Assembly (NCBI RefSeq): GCF_003350405.1
Contig: NZ_QQAW01000004.1
Location: 272,216 to 336,215, forward strand
DNA: 64,000 bases
Direction of reading: 5' to 3'
DNA from: Gluconacetobacter liquefaciens
GTDB taxonomy: Bacteria; Pseudomonadota; Alphaproteobacteria; Acetobacterales; Acetobacteraceae
The notes below the pieces were generated by a model that ran no database searches, had not been told where the DNA came from, and saw only the letters and a list, made by a program, of their open reading frames with translations. The position numbers and the translations under genes are program-made. Positions 34,591-42,268 of this stretch are shown here, one piece after another (position 1 is the stretch's first letter; the number at the start of each line of letters is the position of its first letter).

Positions 34591-37014
34591 ATGCATATCC
34601 TGATCCGCATCCTCGAAGGTATGGCGACGTCCCGCCGCAGGCCCAAAGGCACGATACCTCGCGGTATAACGCCCTTTCGGGCGATGCTAGCCCTGTGCCT
34701 TTCAGCGGCGGGATGTGACAATAGTCCACAACGGGTCAGGCCGTTGCCCGGCGCCTTCCCCCTGGCCACCCCCGCTCCCGATAGCGCCCAGGGACGGATC
34801 GGCACGACCGACGCGTCCGGCCAGGTGCAGTACAGTTACGGCCGCAATACCATACCATCGTTGCGTCCTTCGGGTGTTGCGGCCGACGAAGGTCAGATCT
34901 CGCTGAATTTTGTCGACACCGACATCCGCGATGCCACGGCTCAGATCCTAAACGATATCCTGCATGTAAACTACACGATCGATCCAGCGGTGCACGGAAC
35001 GGTCACCCTGCATACTTCCGCCCCACTCACAAACACACAGGTACTCCCAGCCTTGCAGATGATCCTGGCCCAGGTCCAAGCCGTTCTGTTGCACAGCGAT
35101 GGGCTTTACCGCATCGTCCCCAGCCAAGGCCAACCGGCCGGATCCCAACCCGGCAACCCTCAGTCTGGCGTAGCCGGAATGACCGACAACCCTGCACTGG
35201 GCGGCAATATCCTGGTCCCGCTGCGCTACGCCGAGGCCGCCAGCCTGACACGCGCCTTGCAACCTTTCGTCCAGTCCGGCGCCCGCCTCACCCCGATCGA
35301 CAGTAGTAACGCGGTTATCGTCAGCGGCGATCCGGCAGCACGCAACGCACTGGTCGAGGTCATCCGCGCATTCGATGTGGACTGGCTCAGCAGTCAGTCC
35401 TACGCACTGCTTCCGGTCGAATCGGGAACAGCCAAGGATATGGCATCGGTCCTGCAGACAGCCCTGCACGGCAGCGGCGGCTCCCTGGCGCAGATCGTGC
35501 AGGTCCTGCCGCTCACCCGCGTCAACGCGGTGCTGATCGTGGCACGCAATACGCGCTATATCGACGACGCACGCCGCCTGTTCGCGCTGATCGAACGCAA
35601 CCGCCGCACCACGATCCGGTCCTGGCACATCTTCTACGTGCAGAATTCCAACGTGAACGACGTCACCTACACGCTGCAACAGGCCTTCACGCCGGACAAC
35701 ATCACCGCGCTCCCTCCCGGCAATGCTTCCGGCACAGCCTCGCAACTGGCCCAGACCGGCTTCACCGGCGGCATGAGCAACGCCATGGGCAATCTGGGCG
35801 GCGGCGCCACAGGCGCGACGACAGGCATGGGCGGCGGTATGGGTGGTCTGGGTGGCAACACGGGCATGGCAGGCGGACTGGGCGCCAACGCCTCGACCGG
35901 CCTTCCCCAGACAGGCGCACAGGGCGCAAGCCAAGCCACAACAAGCACCGGTCAGCAGGCAGCGCCCTTCAACAACCCCCTGCTGGGTGGACTGGACAGT
36001 TCCGCGAACACCGAATCCCGCCCCCAGGGGATGCGGATCATCTCCAACGGCCAGCACAATGCAATCCTCATCTACGCCACCGATCAGGAAAGCGACAATG
36101 TAGAGTTGATGCTGAACCGCATCGACGTCATGCCCCTCCAGGTGCGGATCGACGCCGTGGTGGCAGAGGTCCAGCTCAACGACGCACTGCAATACGGCAC
36201 GCAGTTCTTCTTCAAATCCGGCGGCATCAATGGTGTGCTCAGCACCAACAGTCAGACGATCACCACCGGTACACTGGCCACTGCCGCCTTCAGCCACACC
36301 CTGCCCGGGTTCATCATCGGCGGCGCCAGCGGCGGCGGCGCGCCGTTCGCAATCGACGCGCTGCAGAACGTCACCACGGTGCACGTTCTGTCCTCGCCCC
36401 AGCTGATGGTGCAGGACAACCATCCAGCCCGGTTGCAGGTCGGGCAACTGGTACCGGTCCAGATCGGCTCGCAATCCAGCACCATCGGCACATCGATCTA
36501 CAATCAGTTCACCTACCAGCCGACGGGCGTGATCATGGAAGTGACCCCCCATGTCAGCCATGCCGGCCTCGTCACTCTGGACATCGCGCAGGAAGTCAGT
36601 TCGGTCAGCAACACGTCGCCGGTCACGACCACCAGCACCAGCACCAATCCGACCTTCAACGACCGCTCGGTCAGTTCACGCGTCGTGGTGCAGGACGGGC
36701 AAACCGTCGGGCTGGCCGGACTGATCACCGAGAACTCCAGCCGCGCCAACAGCGGCATTCCCTGGCTGAAGAACATTCCGATCCTGGGTTTCCTGGCCGG
36801 CAACCAGAACAACAGCCGCCAGCGCACCGAACTGCTGATCCTGATCACCCCCCACGTCATCCATGATGAGCGGGATGCGGTCAGCCTGATGGAAGATCTG
36901 CGCGACACGCACCCCAACGCCGCAAACGTGCCCGATGAACTGACACCGATGCACACGACCGGCAGTGCAGACCCCCTGCGGCCGCTCCGCCGACGGGTCG
37001 GGCTGGATCGGTGA
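34591..37014 (+). CDS. lsdD: Type II secretion secretin GspD
   Basis: 807 residues. The leader ends in a probable lipobox with Cys42 (LALCLSAAGC). The N0 domain (ISLNFVDTDIRDATAQILNDIL) is followed by N1-N3 repeats (LRYAEAASLTRALQPF, IIVSGDPAARNALVEVI-type and YVQNSNVNDVTYTLQQAF). A long Gly/Met/Ala/Thr-rich insert spans about residues 390-459. The secretin core then follows (VRIDAVVAEVQLNDALQYG, VHVLSSPQLMVQDNHPARLQVG, VIMEVTPHVS, VVVQDGQTVGLAGLI and the closing GIPWLKNIPILGFL). It forms the outer-membrane channel for exoprotein release. ATG 34591 lies 14 bp after lsdN; ATG 34621 is an alternative start. No pilotin gene was seen. Confidence 0.95.
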   Translation: MHILIRILEGMATSRRRPKGTIPRGITPFRAMLALCLSAAGCDNSPQRVRPLPGAFPLATPAPDSAQGRIGTTDASGQVQYSYGRNTIPSLRPSGVAADEGQISLNFVDTDIRDATAQILNDILHVNYTIDPAVHGTVTLHTSAPLTNTQVLPALQMILAQVQAVLLHSDGLYRIVPSQGQPAGSQPGNPQSGVAGMTDNPALGGNILVPLRYAEAASLTRALQPFVQSGARLTPIDSSNAVIVSGDPAARNALVEVIRAFDVDWLSSQSYALLPVESGTAKDMASVLQTALHGSGGSLAQIVQVLPLTRVNAVLIVARNTRYIDDARRLFALIERNRRTTIRSWHIFYVQNSNVNDVTYTLQQAFTPDNITALPPGNASGTASQLAQTGFTGGMSNAMGNLGGGATGATTGMGGGMGGLGGNTGMAGGLGANASTGLPQTGAQGASQATTSTGQQAAPFNNPLLGGLDSSANTESRPQGMRIISNGQHNAILIYATDQESDNVELMLNRIDVMPLQVRIDAVVAEVQLNDALQYGTQFFFKSGGINGVLSTNSQTITTGTLATAAFSHTLPGFIIGGASGGGAPFAIDALQNVTTVHVLSSPQLMVQDNHPARLQVGQLVPVQIGSQSSTIGTSIYNQFTYQPTGVIMEVTPHVSHAGLVTLDIAQEVSSVSNTSPVTTTSTSTNPTFNDRSVSSRVVVQDGQTVGLAGLITENSSRANSGIPWLKNIPILGFLAGNQNNSRQRTELLILITPHVIHDERDAVSLMEDLRDTHPNAANVPDELTPMHTTGSADPLRPLRRRVGLDR

Positions 37015-37853
37015 CCAGCCGCGTCCACGCACGGAGCAGACACACCCGTCAGGGCGGCTTCGCCCTGCTGATCGTGCTGTGGACGCTGGCAGGGCTGTCG
37101 CTGCTCGTCTCCATCGTCATCGCGACAGCCGGCACCGAACTCCGCGGCGTCCGTGCGCTGAGGCTTTCGGCCCAGATGCAGGAAGCCGCGGATGGAGCCG
37201 TCTGGCAGGCGATCTTTCATGCCATGGACCGCTCCGCCGCTCGCTGGGCCCTGGACGGCCGCGCCTATGTCACGCAGATGGAGGGGCTGACTTTCACCAC
37301 GCGGCTGCACAGCGAAGCCGGCCTGATCAATCCCAACACCGCTCCCCGCCCCCTGCTGGCCGCCCTGATCGAGGCATGCGGCGGCACCGCCACCCAGGCG
37401 GCATCAATCGCAGCCAGCATGGTGGAATGGCGCAGCAGTGCGCAGGGAAACGTCGCGGCCATGCGCGCCCGCTATCTGGCTGCGGGGCTGACCTACCGTC
37501 CGCCGCAGGCCGCCTTCCAGACGATCGGCGAAATCGGGCTGGTTCTGGGCATGAATCCGGACCTGCTGCGTGCGCTCACGCCCCATCTTTCCGTCACGCA
37601 GCCAAACGATCCGGACATCACACAGGCCGACGCCACAGTGCGACAGGCCCTGCGCAGGTCAGGCGAGTTCCCGCCCCCGTCGCCCTCAGGCGACAAGAAC
37701 CGCCCCAATAGTTTCCGGGTCGAGATTACCGTCCAGGACGGCCATGGTGGCCGCGCCGCCCGTCAGGCGGTCATCCTGCTCACCCCGGCGACACAACCCG
37801 GCACCCCTCTCACCGATATGGTGCATATCGTGCAGCTACAGCAGGAGAAGTAA
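37011..37853 (+). CDS. lsdK: Minor pseudopilin GspK
   Basis: 280 residues. Initiation is at GTG overlapping the lsdD stop (GTGA). The prepilin leader ends RQGG before FALLIVLWTLAGLSLLVSIVIA; as usual for GspK there is no Glu at +5. The family motif EAGLINPNTAPRPLLAALI and the following helical SAM-like insert (FQTIGEIGLVLGMNPDLLRAL) identify the K subunit, which forms the pseudopilus tip. It is the last gene of the operon. Confidence 0.92.
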   Translation: MTSRVHARSRHTRQGGFALLIVLWTLAGLSLLVSIVIATAGTELRGVRALRLSAQMQEAADGAVWQAIFHAMDRSAARWALDGRAYVTQMEGLTFTTRLHSEAGLINPNTAPRPLLAALIEACGGTATQAASIAASMVEWRSSAQGNVAAMRARYLAAGLTYRPPQAAFQTIGEIGLVLGMNPDLLRALTPHLSVTQPNDPDITQADATVRQALRRSGEFPPPSPSGDKNRPNSFRVEITVQDGHGGRAARQAVILLTPATQPGTPLTDMVHIVQLQQEK

Positions 37854-37875
37854 GAGAATACTGAACAATCTCTTA
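37851..37875 (+). terminator. Weak stem-loop after the secretion operon
   Basis: TAAGAGA (37851-37857) pairs with TCTCTTA (37869-37875), 11-nt loop, starting in the stop codon of the last secretion gene. The stem is AT-rich and lacks a long T-run, so termination strength is doubtful. It sits between convergent genes. Confidence 0.4.
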
Positions 37876-37884
37876 TTCAGACAG

Positions 37885-38793
37885 TCAGATTGCATATTCT
37901 ATCGGTGGCAGACTCTGGTCCATCGTCAGTGAGGGCAAACCCCGATGCGGCGCACCGACAACCCGTGCAGGATTGCCCACCACGGTCGTAAACGGTGCAA
38001 CGGGCTTGAGCACGATCGACCCCGCACCAACCTTGGCACCCTCGCCGATTTCGATATTGCCCAGCACTTTGGCCCCGGTTCCAATCAACGCGCCCCGTCG
38101 CACCTTGGGATGCCGATCGCCGGCTTCCTTCCCGGTTCCACCCAGCGTGACGTTCTGCAACAGGGCCGCGTCATCCTCGATCACTGCCGTCTCACCCACA
38201 ACGATGCCGGTTCCGTGGTCGAACATGATCCGCTGCCCCAGCCGCGCCGCAGGATGAATATCCACGGCAAAGACTTCCGACGCCCGCCCCTGAATGTAAT
38301 GCGCCAGCGGCCGACGGTTCTCATGCCATAGCCAATGCGAGACCCGATAGGACTGGATCGCATGAAAGCCCTTGAAGAACAGGAACGGCACAAGCAGCCC
38401 GCTCGCTGCCGGATCGCGCTCGCGGAGCGATGCCAGATCGGCAACTGCCATGTCGACAGACAGCGGATGGCTGATCTGAAAATCCCTGATCAGCGCAAAG
38501 AGCGTCGCCTTGCGCACCAGATCGTTGCTGAGCTTGCGCGAGAGCAGATAGGCCAGCGCAGCCGCGAAATCCGGCTGGTCAAGAATACTCGGCCGCGTCA
38601 GGTCCCGCAAAACCGGGTCGCGATGCGCCCGGGCCTCACCGCGGATCAATTCCCATAAACCCGCCGGCGAAACGGAGGGAGCGACGGCATTCACCGCCGC
38701 CGCATCCACCCCGCCCCGCTCGAAATAGGCATGCAGGCTGGTGACATCCGCATCCGTCTCCTGTCCCCGCTCCAGGGACGGAAGAGATCGCAT
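37885..38793 (-). CDS. cysE: Serine O-acetyltransferase
   Basis: 302 residues. It makes O-acetylserine from serine and acetyl-CoA, the first step of cysteine synthesis. An N-terminal helical domain (about residues 30-165) precedes left-handed beta-helix hexapeptide repeats (DIHPAARLGQRIMFDHGTGIVVGETAVIEDDAALLQ broken across strands). These include the catalytic His of FDHGTGIVVGE and the NVTLGGTGKEAGDRHPKV loop. ATG 38793 has a GGTGA-like site; a GTG at 38802 that overlaps the upstream stop is an alternative start. It converges with the secretion operon. Confidence 0.94.
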   Translation of the reverse strand: MRSLPSLERGQETDADVTSLHAYFERGGVDAAAVNAVAPSVSPAGLWELIRGEARAHRDPVLRDLTRPSILDQPDFAAALAYLLSRKLSNDLVRKATLFALIRDFQISHPLSVDMAVADLASLRERDPAASGLLVPFLFFKGFHAIQSYRVSHWLWHENRRPLAHYIQGRASEVFAVDIHPAARLGQRIMFDHGTGIVVGETAVIEDDAALLQNVTLGGTGKEAGDRHPKVRRGALIGTGAKVLGNIEIGEGAKVGAGSIVLKPVAPFTTVVGNPARVVGAPHRGLPSLTMDQSLPPIEYAI

Positions 38794-38798
38794 CCGGA

Positions 38799-39008
38799 TC
38801 ACCGCGCCTGAGCCAACCCGTCCGCATGGGCGCGACGGAACTGCCACACCACCTGCCGTGTCAGTTCGTCCGGCTCGGCCAGAACGCGATTATGAAGCGG
38901 GCGTACGCTGTCATGCGCGGCATAGAAGCGCCGCGTCTTGCGGTCAGCTTCCACGATCAGCGCCCCCAGAAACGTGCCTTCGATTTCGACGATCCGTGAT
39001 TCAAACAT
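38799..39008 (-). CDS. Small hypothetical protein upstream of cysE
   Basis: 69 residues, soluble, with a beta-rich first half (SRIVEIEGTFLGALIVEADRK) and a helical second half (EPDELTRQVVWQFRRAHADGL). The family was not recognised. The ATG follows GCAGGAA closely, and the stop lies 5 bp from the cysE start (or overlaps its alternative GTG). That spacing argues for a real gene in one transcript with cysE. A regulatory role in sulfur metabolism is possible but unsupported. Confidence 0.65.
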   Translation of the reverse strand: MFESRIVEIEGTFLGALIVEADRKTRRFYAAHDSVRPLHNRVLAEPDELTRQVVWQFRRAHADGLAQAR

Positions 39009-39533
39009 TTCCTGCTGCCTTGTCGTTCCGCTTGCGCGGGTCCGCCGGCAGCATTCACCGCCGGCGCGTTATCGGGCGGGCGCCGGTCCCATACGACCGG
39101 CCAATTCCCCACTACATCGGTCATTGCGATACATTCGCGCATTCATGAGCGTCATCGGACTCCACACTCCGGATGATCGCGCCATATCCCTATGGCGACA
39201 GAGGAAACGATACTGGCTTCCTGCTTCCCGTCAAGGTTAAAACACCACATATTCGTATGATAAATTATACCACAAAATTTTATGACATTAATAATGTCAC
39301 CCCCAAAACAACCCATACATCTAATTGTTTTACATATATTTTTAATATCCTTCACTATCTTGCCCGAACACAAAAGGCAGCCCCTTCATACCCCCACCCA
39401 AGGAACGGCATTACCCCGCACATTGATTGAGGTTCCTATAATACCAAATTTTACGTTGAATATCCCATATAACGATATATGCTCGTTATCGACACCCATC
39501 AGATCGGGGTCAGGCTGGAAGGATAACGGCATC
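39009..39533. other. 525-bp intergenic region, AT-rich on the right
   Basis: No supported gene. The part from about 39230 to 39480 is much richer in A and T than the surroundings and probably holds promoters for the divergent cysE and peroxiredoxin units. Short open frames here have no family features and atypical composition. No palindrome strong enough to name as an operator was seen. Confidence 0.5.
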
Positions 39534-40166
39534 ATGGGCATTCATCTCGGCGACGTCGCACCGGATTTCGAGCAGGAAACGACCATCGGGCCAATCAGCT
39601 TCCACAAATGGCTGGGAAACTCATGGGGTATCCTGTTCAGCCACCCCAAGGATTTCACCCCGGTCTGCACCACCGAACTTGGCGCCGTCGCAAAGCTCGC
39701 TCCTGAATGGGCGAAGCGAAACACCAAGGTCATCGGTCTGTCCGTCGATCCGGTAGGCAGTCACGCCGAATGGGAGGCTGACATCGCCGAGACCCAGGGC
39801 GCAAAAGTCGATTTTCCGATCATCGCGGATTCCGACGGCAAGGTCGCAGCCCTCTACGACATGATCCACCCGGCGGCAGACCCCAAGGTGACCGTCCGCA
39901 CGGTGTTCATCATCGACCCCGCGAAGAAGGTCCGGCTGACCCTGACCTATCCGCCATCGGCAGGCCGCAATTTCGATGAAATCCTGCGTGTGCTGGACAG
40001 CCTGCAACTGACGGATCGCCACAAGGTCACAACCCCCGCCAACTGGCACGAGGGCGACGACGTGATCATCGCCCCCTCGGTCACGGATGAGCAGGCCCGC
40101 GCCCTTTTCCCCAATGGCTGGAAGACTCTGCGCCCCTATCTGCGCCTGGTCCCCCAGCCTCGCTGA
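39534..40166 (+). CDS. 1-Cys peroxiredoxin (Prx6 type)
   Basis: 210 residues from the ATG preceded by AAGGA; the open frame extends 252 bp upstream into AT-rich sequence that is not coding-like. The peroxidatic cysteine is Cys45 in DFTPVCTTELG, with the supporting threonine Thr42 and the arginine of TVRTVFIIDP. No second cysteine in a resolving position is present, and the long C-terminal extension (TTPANWHEGDDVIIAPSV) is typical of Prx6/1-Cys enzymes. It reduces hydrogen and organic peroxides. A cysteine-less paralogue follows 15 bp downstream. Confidence 0.94.
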   Translation: MGIHLGDVAPDFEQETTIGPISFHKWLGNSWGILFSHPKDFTPVCTTELGAVAKLAPEWAKRNTKVIGLSVDPVGSHAEWEADIAETQGAKVDFPIIADSDGKVAALYDMIHPAADPKVTVRTVFIIDPAKKVRLTLTYPPSAGRNFDEILRVLDSLQLTDRHKVTTPANWHEGDDVIIAPSVTDEQARALFPNGWKTLRPYLRLVPQPR

Positions 40167-40181
40167 ACAGGAGACCCCGCG

Positions 40182-40667
40182 ATGACGCTGTTCCCAGGGC
40201 GGCAGGTCCCTGACTTCACGGCACAGACGACGGCGGGCCAGATCCATTTACATGCCTGGCTGCGCGGAAGTTGGGGCATCGTCATCACCCACCCGGCCGA
40301 TTACGATCTGGATGGCCTGCGCCGCGCCGGTGCATGGGCGCTTACCCGCGCCCAACCGGTCCGACTGCTCGGTCTTTCTCCCTGCCATCACGACGACAGT
40401 CCGCACGCCCCAGGCTTCACGATCGTCAGCCGGCAGGATGCAAGCCGTGTCGCCAGGAACTGGCAGGGTAAGGCACCGGATATCGGCGACACCCTTCCCG
40501 CCGCACCGATGGCAGAGCGCGCGGTGTATGTGATCGGTCCCGACCTGACGATCCGCACCGTCCTGTCCCATCCGCCCGCGCGCGGCAGGCATTTCACCGA
40601 CATCATTCAGGCGGCAGAAGCCTTCGGGCTGGACGATATCCCCCTCCGCCCAGTCCGGGCGGCCTGA
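40182..40667 (+). CDS. Peroxiredoxin-like protein lacking the peroxidatic cysteine
   Basis: 161 residues, collinear with the first 145 or so residues of the upstream peroxiredoxin (GRQVPDFTAQTTAGQIHLHAWLRGSWGIVITHP ...). The active-site segment DFTPVCTTELG is replaced by DYDLDGLRRAG, so Gly45 stands where Cys45 would be and the Thr is also lost. The downstream strand with Arg (TIRTVLSHPPARGRHFTDII) is kept, while the C-terminal dimerisation extension is shortened. The only cysteine is Cys68 (GLSPCHHDD). It cannot be a normal peroxidase; a regulatory or partner subunit is possible. It is in the same operon, 15 bp apart. Confidence 0.85.
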   Translation: MTLFPGRQVPDFTAQTTAGQIHLHAWLRGSWGIVITHPADYDLDGLRRAGAWALTRAQPVRLLGLSPCHHDDSPHAPGFTIVSRQDASRVARNWQGKAPDIGDTLPAAPMAERAVYVIGPDLTIRTVLSHPPARGRHFTDIIQAAEAFGLDDIPLRPVRAA

Positions 40668-40680
40668 ATCACCCGCTGCC

Positions 40681-42207
40681 TTACCGCGTTTCACTCACAG
40701 GAAAAGGGACAAGATCCGCGGCAGGTTCCCTGAAAAGCATATAGCCATCACGACCGGCCGCCTTTGTCGCATAGAGGGCGGTATCGGCGCGATGGATCAG
40801 TTCATCGGCGGTGATGCGGTCCATTCCGGTCATCACCGCACCGATGCTCGCCGTAACCGACCGCGTGACGCCTGCAATGCAGTAAGGCGTCCGCAGCGCA
40901 TCCGAGACCATGACGCACAGTGCCTCACATTCCACGGCGGAAAACGCACCTGGAATGAATGCGGCAAACTCATCGCCGCCAAACCGGCCGACACAGCCGC
41001 CACGCCACGTCACAAGGTCGCGCAGCCGGACACTGAACGCCTTGAGGAATGCATCTCCCGCCTGATGCCCCAGACTGTCATTGACCCCCTTGAAATCGTC
41101 GATGTCGATGAACAGAACCACACCCGGCTGCAGCGCCTCGACCACCGACTTCAGCACCGCCTCGAATTTCTGGCGATTCATGGTCGATGTCAGCATGTCA
41201 TGGGTCGCGGCATGTTCCAGATTGGCCTTCATCATCATCAGCCGCCGGGTATCACGCCGCTTTTCACCTACCGCATTGTTGATCGGCAGCACGACCAGCA
41301 GCAGCGAGAACAGGTACGGCTGCATCATGCCCTCACGCATCAGGCTGCCGTCCGGCGACAGTCGGGCGATCGGCCCCAGTCCCCACGCCGTCAGGGCCGA
41401 GGCAAAGGTCGAGACGAAGAAAACCGCCGTCAGGCTCCACGCCGGTCTGGCATGAAAGGCGAGCATCGCCAGCGCTGGATAGAGAAACAGAAACAGCGGA
41501 GAACGTCCCCAGGCGAAGCTGAGGATCGTCAACACGATACACGACACCAGCAGGGCAACGTTCTCTTTCTCGACCCGCCAGACCACCTGCCCCGGGCGTG
41601 CATAGCGGAGTAGCGTCAGAACGGCGGGCGTAGCCAGCAGCAGCCCCAACGCATCGCACAGAACCCATTGCATCCATTCACGGACTGGTGGCGTGGCGTC
41701 ACCCAGCAGCATATACTCGATAGCGACTCCAATCGCCGCCTCAATGGCCGCAGACAGCAGCGCGATGATGGTAAACGCCGCAAACCGGCGCGGTCGGGTG
41801 AGATCGATCGTCGCCCCGCAGAATCGGCGCGTCATCGGTGCCGCGACAAGCACCTGCACGACATTGAGCGCACAGGCAAGAAAGCTCTCGGTTGGCGACA
41901 AGCCGCCGGCAAAACTGTTGATCTCGAAATTAAGAGCAAGACACGCCACCAGCACCAAAGCGGCCATACGCGGGCGCAAGCTCAACAGAGCGACCAACAT
42001 CGCCGCATTCGGTGGCCAGAAGGAAGAATAGCCGAATGCATCCGTGACGAAGAAACGGGAGATCAGGCAACTTAGGCCAAAAACCGCCACAAGCATCGCG
42101 GCCGTTGCACTACCGCGCCTGATTTCCGCTGAACGATAAGGTCTCCAGCCCAATCCCCCCCCCACGCGCAGCGTGTCTGGTACAAATAGTACCCCGATAA
42201 GCATCAA
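40681..42207 (-). CDS. MASE1-GGDEF diguanylate cyclase
   Basis: 508 residues. The N-terminal half (about residues 35-325) has around eight to ten membrane segments with MASE1 features (SSFWPPNAAMLVALLSLRPRMAAL, WMQWVLCDALGLLLATPAVLTLL). The C-terminal GGDEF domain begins near residue 345 (HDMLTSTMNRQKFEAVL) and has an intact RFGGDEF at about 408-414 and ADTALYATKAAGRDG. The usual RxxD inhibitory site is absent (WRGG in that position), so product inhibition there is not expected. It probably makes cyclic-di-GMP in response to an unknown membrane signal. It converges with the peroxiredoxin pair (14 bp). Confidence 0.92.
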   Translation of the reverse strand: MMLIGVLFVPDTLRVGGGLGWRPYRSAEIRRGSATAAMLVAVFGLSCLISRFFVTDAFGYSSFWPPNAAMLVALLSLRPRMAALVLVACLALNFEINSFAGGLSPTESFLACALNVVQVLVAAPMTRRFCGATIDLTRPRRFAAFTIIALLSAAIEAAIGVAIEYMLLGDATPPVREWMQWVLCDALGLLLATPAVLTLLRYARPGQVVWRVEKENVALLVSCIVLTILSFAWGRSPLFLFLYPALAMLAFHARPAWSLTAVFFVSTFASALTAWGLGPIARLSPDGSLMREGMMQPYLFSLLLVVLPINNAVGEKRRDTRRLMMMKANLEHAATHDMLTSTMNRQKFEAVLKSVVEALQPGVVLFIDIDDFKGVNDSLGHQAGDAFLKAFSVRLRDLVTWRGGCVGRFGGDEFAAFIPGAFSAVECEALCVMVSDALRTPYCIAGVTRSVTASIGAVMTGMDRITADELIHRADTALYATKAAGRDGYMLFREPAADLVPFPVSETR

Positions 42208-42268
42208 AAATAAATGCTATTCAACACACGCGCGATTCCGCTTGTCATCCGCTTCCCAGATCAGGCGT

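Noticed and set aside
34948..36561. A 537-codon minus-strand frame opposite the secretin gene
   Set aside because: Composition is that of an antisense frame (Cys/His/Ala/Gln-rich) and no family is recognisable; lsdD is clear.
39282..39533. An upstream in-frame extension of the peroxiredoxin
   Set aside because: AT-rich intergenic sequence; the family N-terminus and an AAGGA site mark ATG 39534 as the start.
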